From Kordia sp. SMS9 (GTDB lineage: Bacteria > Bacteroidota > Bacteroidia > Flavobacteriales > Flavobacteriaceae), in assembly GCF_003352465.1 (NCBI RefSeq), contig NZ_CP031153.1:5047501-5111500 (forward strand): 64,000 nt of DNA. Reading direction: 5' to 3'. Under the pieces are notes generated by a model. It worked only from the letters and a program-made list of their open reading frames with translations, was not told where the DNA came from and did no database searches. The position numbers and the translations under genes are program-made. Below are positions 51,022 to 59,030 of the stretch, piece after piece (the stretch's first letter is position 1; each line of letters starts with the position of its first letter).

Positions 51022-52128
51022 ATGTCATTTACGTTAATAGATCTTATACTGTTTACAGGAATTGTTCAAGGTATATTTTTAATGATTTCCTTACAGTTCA
51101 TTTCAAAAAAAAATAAAGCTGCCAATAGCATCCTTATGATTATCATCGGAATATCTATTGTAGTTTTTGCCAGAGAAATGCTAAGTTACCAATTGGATCC
51201 AAAAATATTTTGGCGAACTGCACTCTTTACAGAAAGCACAATCTACTTATTTGCGCCGCTATTGTATTTGTATTTTAAAGTACTCGTTTTTAGAGATACT
51301 TCTCAAAACAAGTTATCCTTTAAACATTACATACTATCCATTTTAATGTTGTGTTACTTTTTTTGGACACTTTCGTTATCGCTCAAAGAATACATGACAA
51401 TTTTAGGTGCTAAAGGACTGTATATCGTCTATTTTATCATGGAATCCGTAGGAATGTTGTCATTTGCATTTTACACCTATTTATCATTCCAAATATTAAA
51501 TCAAGTCAAAAATACAACACATCCAACGGAATACACGCAAAAAATTGCACGTTATATTCAATACATTTTGATAGGAATTTCGTTGATTACACTCTCTTGG
51601 GCAATTGGAATTTTTAATATCTATATCCTCAAAAACTATAATTCCTTTATCAACTATAAACTCATTTGGATTAGTATTACCATTTTCCTTTTTATTGTGG
51701 GATATTTTAGCTTTACGCAACCTGAAGTTGTACGATTGCCTGTAAAGAAAAAAGCGCCTACTAAAAAACGCTTGACGCAGGAAGAAATCAACACAATCAA
51801 AGAAAAAATAACCATCCTGATTGAAGAAGAACACCTGTATACACAATCAGATTTAAACCTAAAAATGCTTGCCAAGAAATTGGACACGACTGCAAATAAC
51901 TTGTCTTGGTTTCTAAATTCGGTGTATGAAAAAACTTTTTATGAATACATCAATGCATATCGTGTAAAAGCCTTTTTACAAAAAATAGAAGCGGGCGAAC
52001 ACAAAAAACAAACCTTACTTTCTATTGCCATGGATGCTGGATTCAATTCGAAATCGACTTTTAATAAAACCTTTAAATCTTTAATGAACGATACACCTTC
52101 ACGTTATATTGAAAAAATGTATTCTTAA
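51022..52128 (+). CDS. Membrane-bound AraC-type transcriptional regulator
   Basis: A 368-residue protein: seven or so N-terminal hydrophobic helices (1-235, beginning LIDLILFTGIVQGIFLMISL), a basic linker VKKKAPTKKRLTQEEINTI, and an AraC/XylS DNA-binding domain (about 265-368) with LKMLAKKLDTTANNLSWFLN as the first helix pair and MDAGFNSKSTFNKTFKSLM as the second. This membrane-AraC layout is frequent in Bacteroidota; the signal is unknown. It is divergent from the small peptide operon and so a candidate regulator of it. It converges with the hydrolase gene, 2 bp apart. Confidence 0.9.
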   Translation: MSFTLIDLILFTGIVQGIFLMISLQFISKKNKAANSILMIIIGISIVVFAREMLSYQLDPKIFWRTALFTESTIYLFAPLLYLYFKVLVFRDTSQNKLSFKHYILSILMLCYFFWTLSLSLKEYMTILGAKGLYIVYFIMESVGMLSFAFYTYLSFQILNQVKNTTHPTEYTQKIARYIQYILIGISLITLSWAIGIFNIYILKNYNSFINYKLIWISITIFLFIVGYFSFTQPEVVRLPVKKKAPTKKRLTQEEINTIKEKITILIEEEHLYTQSDLNLKMLAKKLDTTANNLSWFLNSVYEKTFYEYINAYRVKAFLQKIEAGEHKKQTLLSIAMDAGFNSKSTFNKTFKSLMNDTPSRYIEKMYS

Positions 52129-52130
52129 TG

Positions 52131-53513
52131 TTATTCTGAACGTTCCTCAAATAATTTTATAAATTTTTTCTTTTGCTTGAATTTAGCAAATAAGGGCATT
52201 TGTTGAATACTTTGAAATTGTGGCAATCCGAGTTCTTTTGCCTTTTTTAGATTTCTGATGGTGTGTTTAAAATCGTCATTGTGCGCATAACTTTGCGCTA
52301 CGCGAAAATACCAATACGCTTGATCGGGATTGAAATACACTAACAATTGATCGCAATACAAAGCATGTTGATACTTTTTTGCATTCACATATCCCACAGA
52401 AGATTCGTAAGCGCCTGCAAAAAGTGAATATTTGAGTCGCTTCAGCATTTTTCCTTTGGCTGTATTTTTAGATTTTTCAATATCAGCATTCAGTTTTTTC
52501 AATTCTTGACGCCACCATTGAAAATCATCATCTGATTTGGCTGCCAAAATATCGTTGGAATACACTTTTGAAAACTTCTCATACAATTCATTTTCCTCTT
52601 TAATGTTAGCATTTCTAGCAGCAACTTCCGCTTTGTATTCTGGAGAAGCTTTGATGCTTTCTAACTTTTGCTGCATAGCTTTCAAATCAAAATACGGCGC
52701 AAAATTTTTAAGGATACTTTGATATTCGTTCACAGATCGAAATTTGTTGTGAAGCACCAGCGAATCTGCTATTTTGTATTGCGACTCAAAGTACGATTGC
52801 ACAAATTGCGTATCGACACTTCGTATTTTCTTTTGATACGCTTGCAATTCCAACCAACCAAACGCACGTTCTATTTGTTTGCTAGGCGGCCAACGATGTG
52901 TGTCGTTGTACACAAACAATTCGTTATCGACATCAAACTTATCAAGCCATTCTTTAGTTTGAAACATTTCTTGGTAATTCATATCTTCATCACCTACCAA
53001 ACCGACAAACGAGAACATTTTTTTACTTGGCGTAAACGATGTATTAATTTTTAAACCTGCGCCACAGGCAATCACGCCTTGCATTTTTCCTGTCAAAGCA
53101 GAAATGGCAGTTGCCAAACGCGATCCGCCCGAAAAACCTGCGGCATAAATTTGTTTTTCGTCAATTGTAAATGTTGAAAAAACGGTGGCAAACAATCTAT
53201 TGACAATTTCGAAATTAGTCTCGTAAGGAACGCCATTTTTGGTGTTGTTTGAAGCAATTAAGATGTAATTGAACTTTTCTGCGGAAGCGATAAAATGCTG
53301 CATTCCGTTGGCGCCGTTTCCGCTGGGATCAAAGATAAAAACTACAGCAGATAACTTGGTTTCATCATAAGAATTGGGAAGATACAACGCAAAGGTTTCC
53401 GAACTGTTTTGCACTGCAATTGAAGGTAGCATTTTTCCCTTTTCAAAATGATTTGTTTGCGAAAACCCGACACAAACAACAAAGTTCAGCAATAAAAAAT
53501 AAAGAAATCGCAT
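52131..53513 (-). CDS. Exported alpha/beta hydrolase with C-terminal TPR-like region
   Basis: A 460-residue exported protein, signal peptide 1-18 (VGFSQ). The hydrolase domain (about 20-235) resembles polyhydroxybutyrate-depolymerase/esterase folds: AVVFIFDPSGNGANG, nucleophile elbow YAAGFSGGSRLAT (S of GFSGGS), a later aspartate in GLVGDEDMNY and histidine in YNDTHRWPP. The C-terminal 200 residues are helical, with YWYFRVAQSYAHNDDFKHTIRNLKKAKELG as a TPR-like unit. Substrate unknown; an ester or peptide at the envelope is likely. Confidence 0.85.
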   Translation of the reverse strand: MRFLYFLLLNFVVCVGFSQTNHFEKGKMLPSIAVQNSSETFALYLPNSYDETKLSAVVFIFDPSGNGANGMQHFIASAEKFNYILIASNNTKNGVPYETNFEIVNRLFATVFSTFTIDEKQIYAAGFSGGSRLATAISALTGKMQGVIACGAGLKINTSFTPSKKMFSFVGLVGDEDMNYQEMFQTKEWLDKFDVDNELFVYNDTHRWPPSKQIERAFGWLELQAYQKKIRSVDTQFVQSYFESQYKIADSLVLHNKFRSVNEYQSILKNFAPYFDLKAMQQKLESIKASPEYKAEVAARNANIKEENELYEKFSKVYSNDILAAKSDDDFQWWRQELKKLNADIEKSKNTAKGKMLKRLKYSLFAGAYESSVGYVNAKKYQHALYCDQLLVYFNPDQAYWYFRVAQSYAHNDDFKHTIRNLKKAKELGLPQFQSIQQMPLFAKFKQKKKFIKLFEERSE

Positions 53514-53590
53514 ACAGTATACTTTGTTTAAAGTTAGGAATTTTCTGTGAAGTCAAACAGTTTTTAACATTTCATGAAAATTCACACAAT

Positions 53591-53620
53591 TTGAAAACTA
53601 GCGGATATTGTCTACATTTA
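53591..53620 (+). promoter_or_regulatory. Promoter of the CpcT/CpeT-like gene
   Basis: TTTG with TTG at 53591-53593, 19-nt spacer, TACATTTA at 53613-53620 (one mismatch from TANNTTTG). ATG is 28 bp downstream. Confidence 0.45.
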
Positions 53621-53647
53621 CTCTCATCAATCTTTAAACATTAACAC

Positions 53648-54274
53648 ATGAAAAAATCTATAATCTACATCGTTCTCACATTATTTTTAGTTACAATTTA
53701 TAGTTGTGATAGTTACAAATCTACCAGCACTTCCAACGAATTGAAAGCTTTACAAACACAAATGACAGGTTCGTTTGACAGTAGTGAGCAAGCCGCTTCT
53801 GACGAAAGTTATTATAATATTTCCTTGCACATGTATCCAATTTGGACGTCAAAAGATGGGTATTGGTTGTATGTAGAACAAGCGTTGAATAGTCAACAAG
53901 ACAAACCGTATCGCCAACGTGTTTATGAATTGGAAAAGTTAGAAAATGGTACATTTTCAAGTAAAGTGTACACACTAGAAAACCCGAAAGACTTTATTGG
54001 AAAGTGGAAAACTCCAGCCTATTTTGATCAGTTTGATGCTTCTATGTTAAAAGAACGCGAAGGTTGTGCCGTAATTTTAGAGAAACAAGGCAAAAACTAT
54101 ACAGGAAGTACGAATGAAAAAGATTGTAAAAGTACCATGCGTGGTGCTAGTTACGCCACTTCAGAAGTAACCATAAAACCAAACGTTATTGAAAGTTGGG
54201 ATCGTGGTTTTGACGCCAATGACGCACATGTTTGGGGCGCAGAAAAAGCAGGCTATATTTTTAAGCGATTGTAA
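53648..54274 (+). CDS. CpcT/CpeT family (phycobilin lyase-like) lipoprotein
   Basis: A 208-residue lipoprotein (lipobox TIYSC, C20). The body matches the CpcT/CpeT fold: LKALQTQMTGSFDSSEQA, YWLYVEQALNSQQDKPYRQRVYEL, CAVILEKQGKNYTGST and GASYATSEVTIKPNVIESWDRGFDANDAHVWG. Cyanobacterial members attach phycobilins to phycobiliproteins; no phycobiliprotein or bilin gene is visible here, so the ligand must be something else. This bacteroidal branch is recognised only by family resemblance. Monocistronic, followed by a long inverted repeat. Confidence 0.85.
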   Translation: MKKSIIYIVLTLFLVTIYSCDSYKSTSTSNELKALQTQMTGSFDSSEQAASDESYYNISLHMYPIWTSKDGYWLYVEQALNSQQDKPYRQRVYELEKLENGTFSSKVYTLENPKDFIGKWKTPAYFDQFDASMLKEREGCAVILEKQGKNYTGSTNEKDCKSTMRGASYATSEVTIKPNVIESWDRGFDANDAHVWGAEKAGYIFKRL

Positions 54275-54276
54275 TA

Positions 54277-54387
54277 ATACCAAATCTACCGTAAAATGCA
54301 ATTAATAATTATTTTATAACGCAGAAGAAGAAGCGAAAACTAATTTTAATTCTATACATCGCATTCATTTTACGGTAGATTTGATAT
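54277..54387. repeat. 111-bp element with 22-bp terminal inverted repeats
   Basis: The left arm ATACCAAATCTACCGTAAAATG and right arm CATTTTACGGTAGATTTGATAT pair over 21 of 22 positions and enclose about 67 bp of AT-rich sequence without coding capacity. There is no T run after the second arm, so a terminator is less likely than a small mobile-element-like (MITE) or REP-type unit. It begins 2 bp after the CpcT/CpeT stop. Confidence 0.6.
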
Positions 54388-54455
54388 AAAAACAATGCCA
54401 CATGCGCAAAGACTAAAAACGCGGTGACACTGTTTCAGATGAATCATATTACTAA

Positions 54456-57400
54456 CTATTTCAATATGATGCGTTTGGTGATTTGAGTATTTTGATGGGT
54501 GATTTTCATAAAATAGATTCCCGATTGATAACTGCTCAAATCTATAGATTGCTGGGTTTGATTCAGATTTTCCAAAGTTGCTTGGTAGATGCTTCTTCCC
54601 GTAATATCAAATACGTTCACAACGACATCTGTAAGGATTTTATCTGCTTTTATATGAACGATTCCATCTGTAATTGTTGGAATGACAGAAACGCCTAATG
54701 TATTATTTTCAACTGATGGAATGCTTAATGTTCCGTCTAAGTTTGTAGATGTTGGATAAAATACAGAGAACGAATTGGTAGCAAATTGCACATAGTAATC
54801 ATCCAAATATGAACTGCCCGAAGTATTGATAAAATCGCCACCAGAAGTATAGCCAGTAGTACAGGTATTTCCATTGACTTTCATGACTTCTAGATCAAAA
54901 ATATTCATCAGATTGCTATCTACTAACATTAAATCGTCTACCTCATCACCGAGCACGTACAGTCGCACATTGACAAATCCTGCGGGTGGTATTGTGGTGC
55001 TGATAGAGACTTCTCGCCGTAAATACGGTTGCCCAGAAAAGTCTCTTGTATCAGCATTTTCAATGAATAATGTAGTTGTTATGTTTCCTAAATCGTTTCC
55101 ATTGGCGTTTATTGCCGCCACAATATCATCTGAAGCATTTAAAATGGGAACCCATTCGTTGGTATTTCCTTGTGCTGCTGATATTTCTACGGTTGGCATA
55201 TTTTCACACATTCCTGCCATTCCTTGCGCAACTGCGGGCGATCCTTCTAAACAAAAGGTAACTTCTCCAGCAGAAACCGTAGCTCTGGAAACTTGTATGT
55301 AATACGTGTTCCCAAAGGTGACAGGAATCACACCGTCATCAGCAAAACAAGCAACTTCAGCGCCACCACAGCTTTCATAGACTGCAAAGGTATTGCTGAA
55401 ATTTGTACTTGTAAGTGTGATGTTTCCTGTAATTGGTGCTTCAAAAGCATACCAAGCATCTAGCCAAACTTGTGATGTGCTAAAACAATCACCAATGTTT
55501 GGCGCAAATGTTTCAGTTGCACCTCTTGTATCTACCGTGATATTTTGCGTTCCACAAGCACCAACTCCTGCTACTGAAATCATTTCTGCATTCACGCAAT
55601 CATCATTTGCCAATTGGGCAAAAGCTTGAATGTTGAAACTATCAGCATCTGCATATATTTCGGTGCTGTATGCACGTAAATAATAGGTTCCAGAGATTAA
55701 ACTGTATGCAAATCCATTATCGTCAAAACATGCCAATTCTGTACCTCCGCACGTATCATAAATGGTAAATCTGTCTGCAAAGTTGACACCAGAAATATAA
55801 ATATTCCCTGTGACTGGCATGGTAAATTCGTACCACAAATCTAAATGCGTATTGCTTGCTGTATCACAACTGGCATCCAAACTTTCAGTGGCTGCCGCAT
55901 TGTTAAACACAATAGTTCTTTGTGTGGTAATATTTTCTGTGATGACTTCCGCCGTAGCGCATTCATCATTCGTAGCAGTTTCAAAGGCTTGAATTATAAA
56001 ACTATCATTTCCGGCATTGGAAGCCGTACTGACCACGCGTAGAATATAGTTTCCTGTAGTCAACCCGTAAGTAAAATTATTATCGTAGAAACAATCAATT
56101 TCTGTTGGAATCGCTCCGCAATTGTCATACAAAGTAAAACCATCGGCAAAATTCACACCTGAGATTTCAAGATTTCCATTGACAGGCATGGTAAATTCAT
56201 ACCACAAATCTAAATAATTGGCATTGACATTTGTATCGCAACTGCTTTGTAAACTTTCAGTTGCCGCTGCATTGTTAAAGTTAATCGTTCTTGCAGTCGT
56301 AATATCTTCCATAATGACTTCCGCCATAGCGCATTCATCATTCACAGCAGTTTCAAAGGCTTGAAGTATAAAACTATCATTTCCAGCATTGGAAGCCGTA
56401 CTGACCACGCGTAGAATATAGTTTCCTGTAGTCAACCCATAAGTAAAATTATTATCGTAAAAACAATCAATTTCTGTTGGAATCGCTCCGCAATTGTCAT
56501 ACAAAGTAAAACCATCGGCAAAATTCACACCTGAGATTTCAAGATTTCCATTGACAGGCATGGTAAATTCATACCACAAATCTAAATAATTGGCATTGAC
56601 ATTTGTATCGCAACTGCTTTGTAGACTTTCGGTTGCTGCGGCATTGTTAAAGTTGATCGTTCTTGCAGTCGTAATATCTTCTGTGATGACTTCCGCAGTG
56701 GCGCATTCGTCATTAGCTGCGGTTGCAAAGGCTTGAATTCGAAAGCTATCTGTACCTGCATTTGCTGCAGTACTGACAACGCGTAATGTATAGGTTCCAC
56801 TAGCTAAATTGTAGATAAAATGACTGTCGTAAAAGCAATCCAATTCTATTGGAACTGTTCCGCAATTATCATATAAAGTAAAACCATCGGCAAAATTGAT
56901 GCCTGAGAATTGTACGTTTCCTGTGACTGGCATCGTGAATTCGTACCATAAATCTAGGTAATCAGTATTCGTATTTGTATCACAGCTACTTACTAAACTT
57001 TCTGTGGCTTGAGCATTGTTAAAATTGATCGTTGTTAAATTCGTAATATCAGCAGCAATCACTTCGGCAGTTGCACATTCGTCATTTGCTGCTGCTTCAA
57101 AAGCTTGAATCTGAAAACTGTCCGATCCAGCTTGACTGGTAGTACTTGCAGCTCTTAATTTATAGGTTGCTCCATTTGTGAGACTATAGAAAAATCCGTC
57201 GTCATAGAAACAGTCTATTTCCGCGCCGCCACATGTGCTGTATAGCGAAAAACCATCGGCAAAGTTGACACCTGTAATTCGAATATTTCCATTGACAGGC
57301 ATCGTAAATTCATACCAAACATCTAAATATGTATTACCGGCACTTTCGCAGCTACTTTGCAAACTCTGCGTTGCGGTAGCATTATTGTAACTGACTAAAG

Positions 57401-57521
57401 TTGTGCTTGTAGTCGTTACGCTTATAATTTCTGCATTGGCACAATCGTCATTTGCGGGTTGTGCATAACAATACAATGTTGTGGTTAGGAAGATTCCTAA
57501 GAAAAGTAGTGTTGTTTTCAT
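54456..57521 (-). CDS. Repeat-rich T9SS-secreted protein (1021 aa)
   Basis: Signal peptide 1-20 (YCYAQ). Six tandem beta-sandwich units of about 120-125 residues begin at about 22, each opening A/T/VNDxCxxAEx(I/V), then YLDLWYEFTMPVxGN, a FADGFTLYDNCG segment and a DSFxxQAF end, with two or more conserved cysteines. Units 3 and 4 are almost identical in DNA at a 372-bp spacing. A non-repeated domain of about 200 residues follows, then a T9SS type A sorting domain (LGVSVIPTITDGIVHIKADK ... GIYFMKITHQNTQITKRIIL). Likely surface adhesin or carbohydrate/protein binder. Confidence 0.9.
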   Translation of the reverse strand: MKTTLLFLGIFLTTTLYCYAQPANDDCANAEIISVTTTSTTLVSYNNATATQSLQSSCESAGNTYLDVWYEFTMPVNGNIRITGVNFADGFSLYSTCGGAEIDCFYDDGFFYSLTNGATYKLRAASTTSQAGSDSFQIQAFEAAANDECATAEVIAADITNLTTINFNNAQATESLVSSCDTNTNTDYLDLWYEFTMPVTGNVQFSGINFADGFTLYDNCGTVPIELDCFYDSHFIYNLASGTYTLRVVSTAANAGTDSFRIQAFATAANDECATAEVITEDITTARTINFNNAAATESLQSSCDTNVNANYLDLWYEFTMPVNGNLEISGVNFADGFTLYDNCGAIPTEIDCFYDNNFTYGLTTGNYILRVVSTASNAGNDSFILQAFETAVNDECAMAEVIMEDITTARTINFNNAAATESLQSSCDTNVNANYLDLWYEFTMPVNGNLEISGVNFADGFTLYDNCGAIPTEIDCFYDNNFTYGLTTGNYILRVVSTASNAGNDSFIIQAFETATNDECATAEVITENITTQRTIVFNNAAATESLDASCDTASNTHLDLWYEFTMPVTGNIYISGVNFADRFTIYDTCGGTELACFDDNGFAYSLISGTYYLRAYSTEIYADADSFNIQAFAQLANDDCVNAEMISVAGVGACGTQNITVDTRGATETFAPNIGDCFSTSQVWLDAWYAFEAPITGNITLTSTNFSNTFAVYESCGGAEVACFADDGVIPVTFGNTYYIQVSRATVSAGEVTFCLEGSPAVAQGMAGMCENMPTVEISAAQGNTNEWVPILNASDDIVAAINANGNDLGNITTTLFIENADTRDFSGQPYLRREVSISTTIPPAGFVNVRLYVLGDEVDDLMLVDSNLMNIFDLEVMKVNGNTCTTGYTSGGDFINTSGSSYLDDYYVQFATNSFSVFYPTSTNLDGTLSIPSVENNTLGVSVIPTITDGIVHIKADKILTDVVVNVFDITGRSIYQATLENLNQTQQSIDLSSYQSGIYFMKITHQNTQITKRIILK

Positions 57522-57648
57522 GTAATTCGCCCCTAGTTTAGTTTTACGACTTACAAAGTACTTTGTTTACAACTACTTGGAAACAAAAAATGTATGAACC
57601 GACGTGATTCATACATTTTTGGTTGTATATATTTTCTAGTTAGATAAA

Positions 57649-57757
57649 CTACATATTTCTTCGATATTGTCCACCAACCTCAAATAAGGAAGCCGTAATT
57701 TGTCCTAAGGAACATACTTTACACACTTCCATCAAGGCTTCAAAGATGTTTTCGTTT
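57649..57757 (-). pseudogene. Duplicated 3' end of icmF (last 35 codons)
   Basis: The minus strand encodes [20 protein letters not shown] then [15 protein letters not shown] and a TAG stop. This is the exact protein end of icmF (59031-59139) but with about eight DNA differences in some 103 bp, all synonymous. The stop codon also differs (TAG against TAA). The copies are direct repeats 1.38 kb apart, enclosing two orphan genes. Nothing else of icmF is present. Confidence 0.85.
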
Positions 57758-58277
57758 CATGTTTTTCATTTTTCTTCTCCACCAAAACATTTTCCATGTA
57801 TATTCAATTGTTTCTAATTGCCAATTGATGTCGAATTTATCTTTTTTGTCAAGTCCAATATACGGAGGTATTGCCACTTTACAATGCAGCATTGGAGATT
57901 CCTTCAAAACTAATTTTCTTTGTTTTTCTTCTAATTCTGATTTCTCTAAAATTTCAATTTCTACAATTGTTTCCTTTTTGTTTGCTTTGAAAATATAAAG
58001 TTCGATTAGATAGATATTTTCAAATTCAGAATTTAGTTGTTTGATTGCAGATTCTAAGTGTACGCTTTCTTTTGAGTTTAGAAGTCTTTTTCGGATTCGA
58101 TTTGTCTCAAAACTGTTTTTTACCTATTGTGGTTTCTGATTTTACTTTCTTAATCACATATTTCACATCACTTGAAATGTTATTCCAAGAATGTTCCTTC
58201 GCCATTTCAAGAAGTTGATTTGTAGCTTCTGTAATGTGTCGATTTATATTTTTAGTAGTGATTTTGTCTTTTTGCAA
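57740..58277 (-). pseudogene. Frameshifted gene of unknown function, fused into the icmF fragment
   Basis: From TTG 58277 the frame reads QKDKITTKNINRHITEATNQ ... KVKSETTIGKKQF and stops at 58107. Removing one base from the AAAA run at 58109-58112 joins it to a second frame that continues ETNRIRKRLLNSKESVHLES ... PPYIGLDKKDKFDINWQLE ... [18 protein letters not shown] and stops at 57740, inside the icmF copy. Together this is about 178 residues of lysine-rich soluble protein. The family is not recognised. The last few residues are junction-derived. Confidence 0.6.
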
Positions 58278-58418
58278 TTACTTTATTTTTAGTTCATGTA
58301 TGGTAAGTTACCATATTTAGGCATCTAGTTTAGTGTCAAATCAAATGATTGGGCAACTTTACAAATAGAAAACAATCTTTGAATTAATTACAAATCGTCC
58401 TGTTTACTGTATGTAGAG

Positions 58419-58919
58419 TTATCTACTTTTTATTTTTTCAATTTTATCAACTAATTGACCAGTTCCTATCATCATATCGTGATGATTGATTATGAATATC
58501 CACTCATATTTTTTTGAGACTATTACTATTTCATCCGTTAGACCTGACTCCTGAAAAATTTTGCTAAAACTCTTTATTGTTCCTTCATAAATCCAGAATT
58601 TGGTCTTTTCGTTTACAGTCTCATCGAGTAAAAACCATACTTTTTCAGATGTATCTATCAACGATTCTAAGGCAAAGTCATTATAATCAATAGGAGCTGC
58701 GCTATAAGAATCTTTTAAGGTTTCCCATATCCATCTTGAATCGTTTTTAGTAGAAAATTTAGCCCAAATTTTATGCTCTATTTCGTTCCATTGATTGCTA
58801 TTAACTTCTGAAAATTCATTGGTAGAAATATTTAAAAGGCCACAAATTTTACTGATTTCAACACGCAAATCTGTCCAAGTTTTTTTTCTTCTAGGTTTTA
58901 TGTGTCTTTTCTTGTTCAT
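58419..58919 (-). CDS. Orphan protein of unknown function (166 aa)
   Basis: Starts MNKKRHIKPRRKKTWTDLRV (ATG 58919); the frame is open to 58994 but the extension looks non-coding. The basic N-terminus is followed by a mixed alpha/beta body with many aromatics: WNEIEHKIWAKFS, SRWIWETLKDSY, WFLLDETVNEKTKFWIYEG, KKYEWIFIINHHDMMIGTG. It resembles the stand-alone orphan or immunity-like proteins often found in genomic islands, but no family is claimed. It lies inside the segment bounded by the icmF end repeats. Confidence 0.6.
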   Translation of the reverse strand: MNKKRHIKPRRKKTWTDLRVEISKICGLLNISTNEFSEVNSNQWNEIEHKIWAKFSTKNDSRWIWETLKDSYSAAPIDYNDFALESLIDTSEKVWFLLDETVNEKTKFWIYEGTIKSFSKIFQESGLTDEIVIVSKKYEWIFIINHHDMMIGTGQLVDKIEKIKSR

Positions 58920-59030
58920 TTTAATTGTGGACAGCGCATGCATATTTTGATGAATAGCAGTATGGGATTCTGAATCAAGTTCAGAATGAAGCACTTTGCA
59001 ATTTATTATATTTTTTACTTCAACTTAGCT

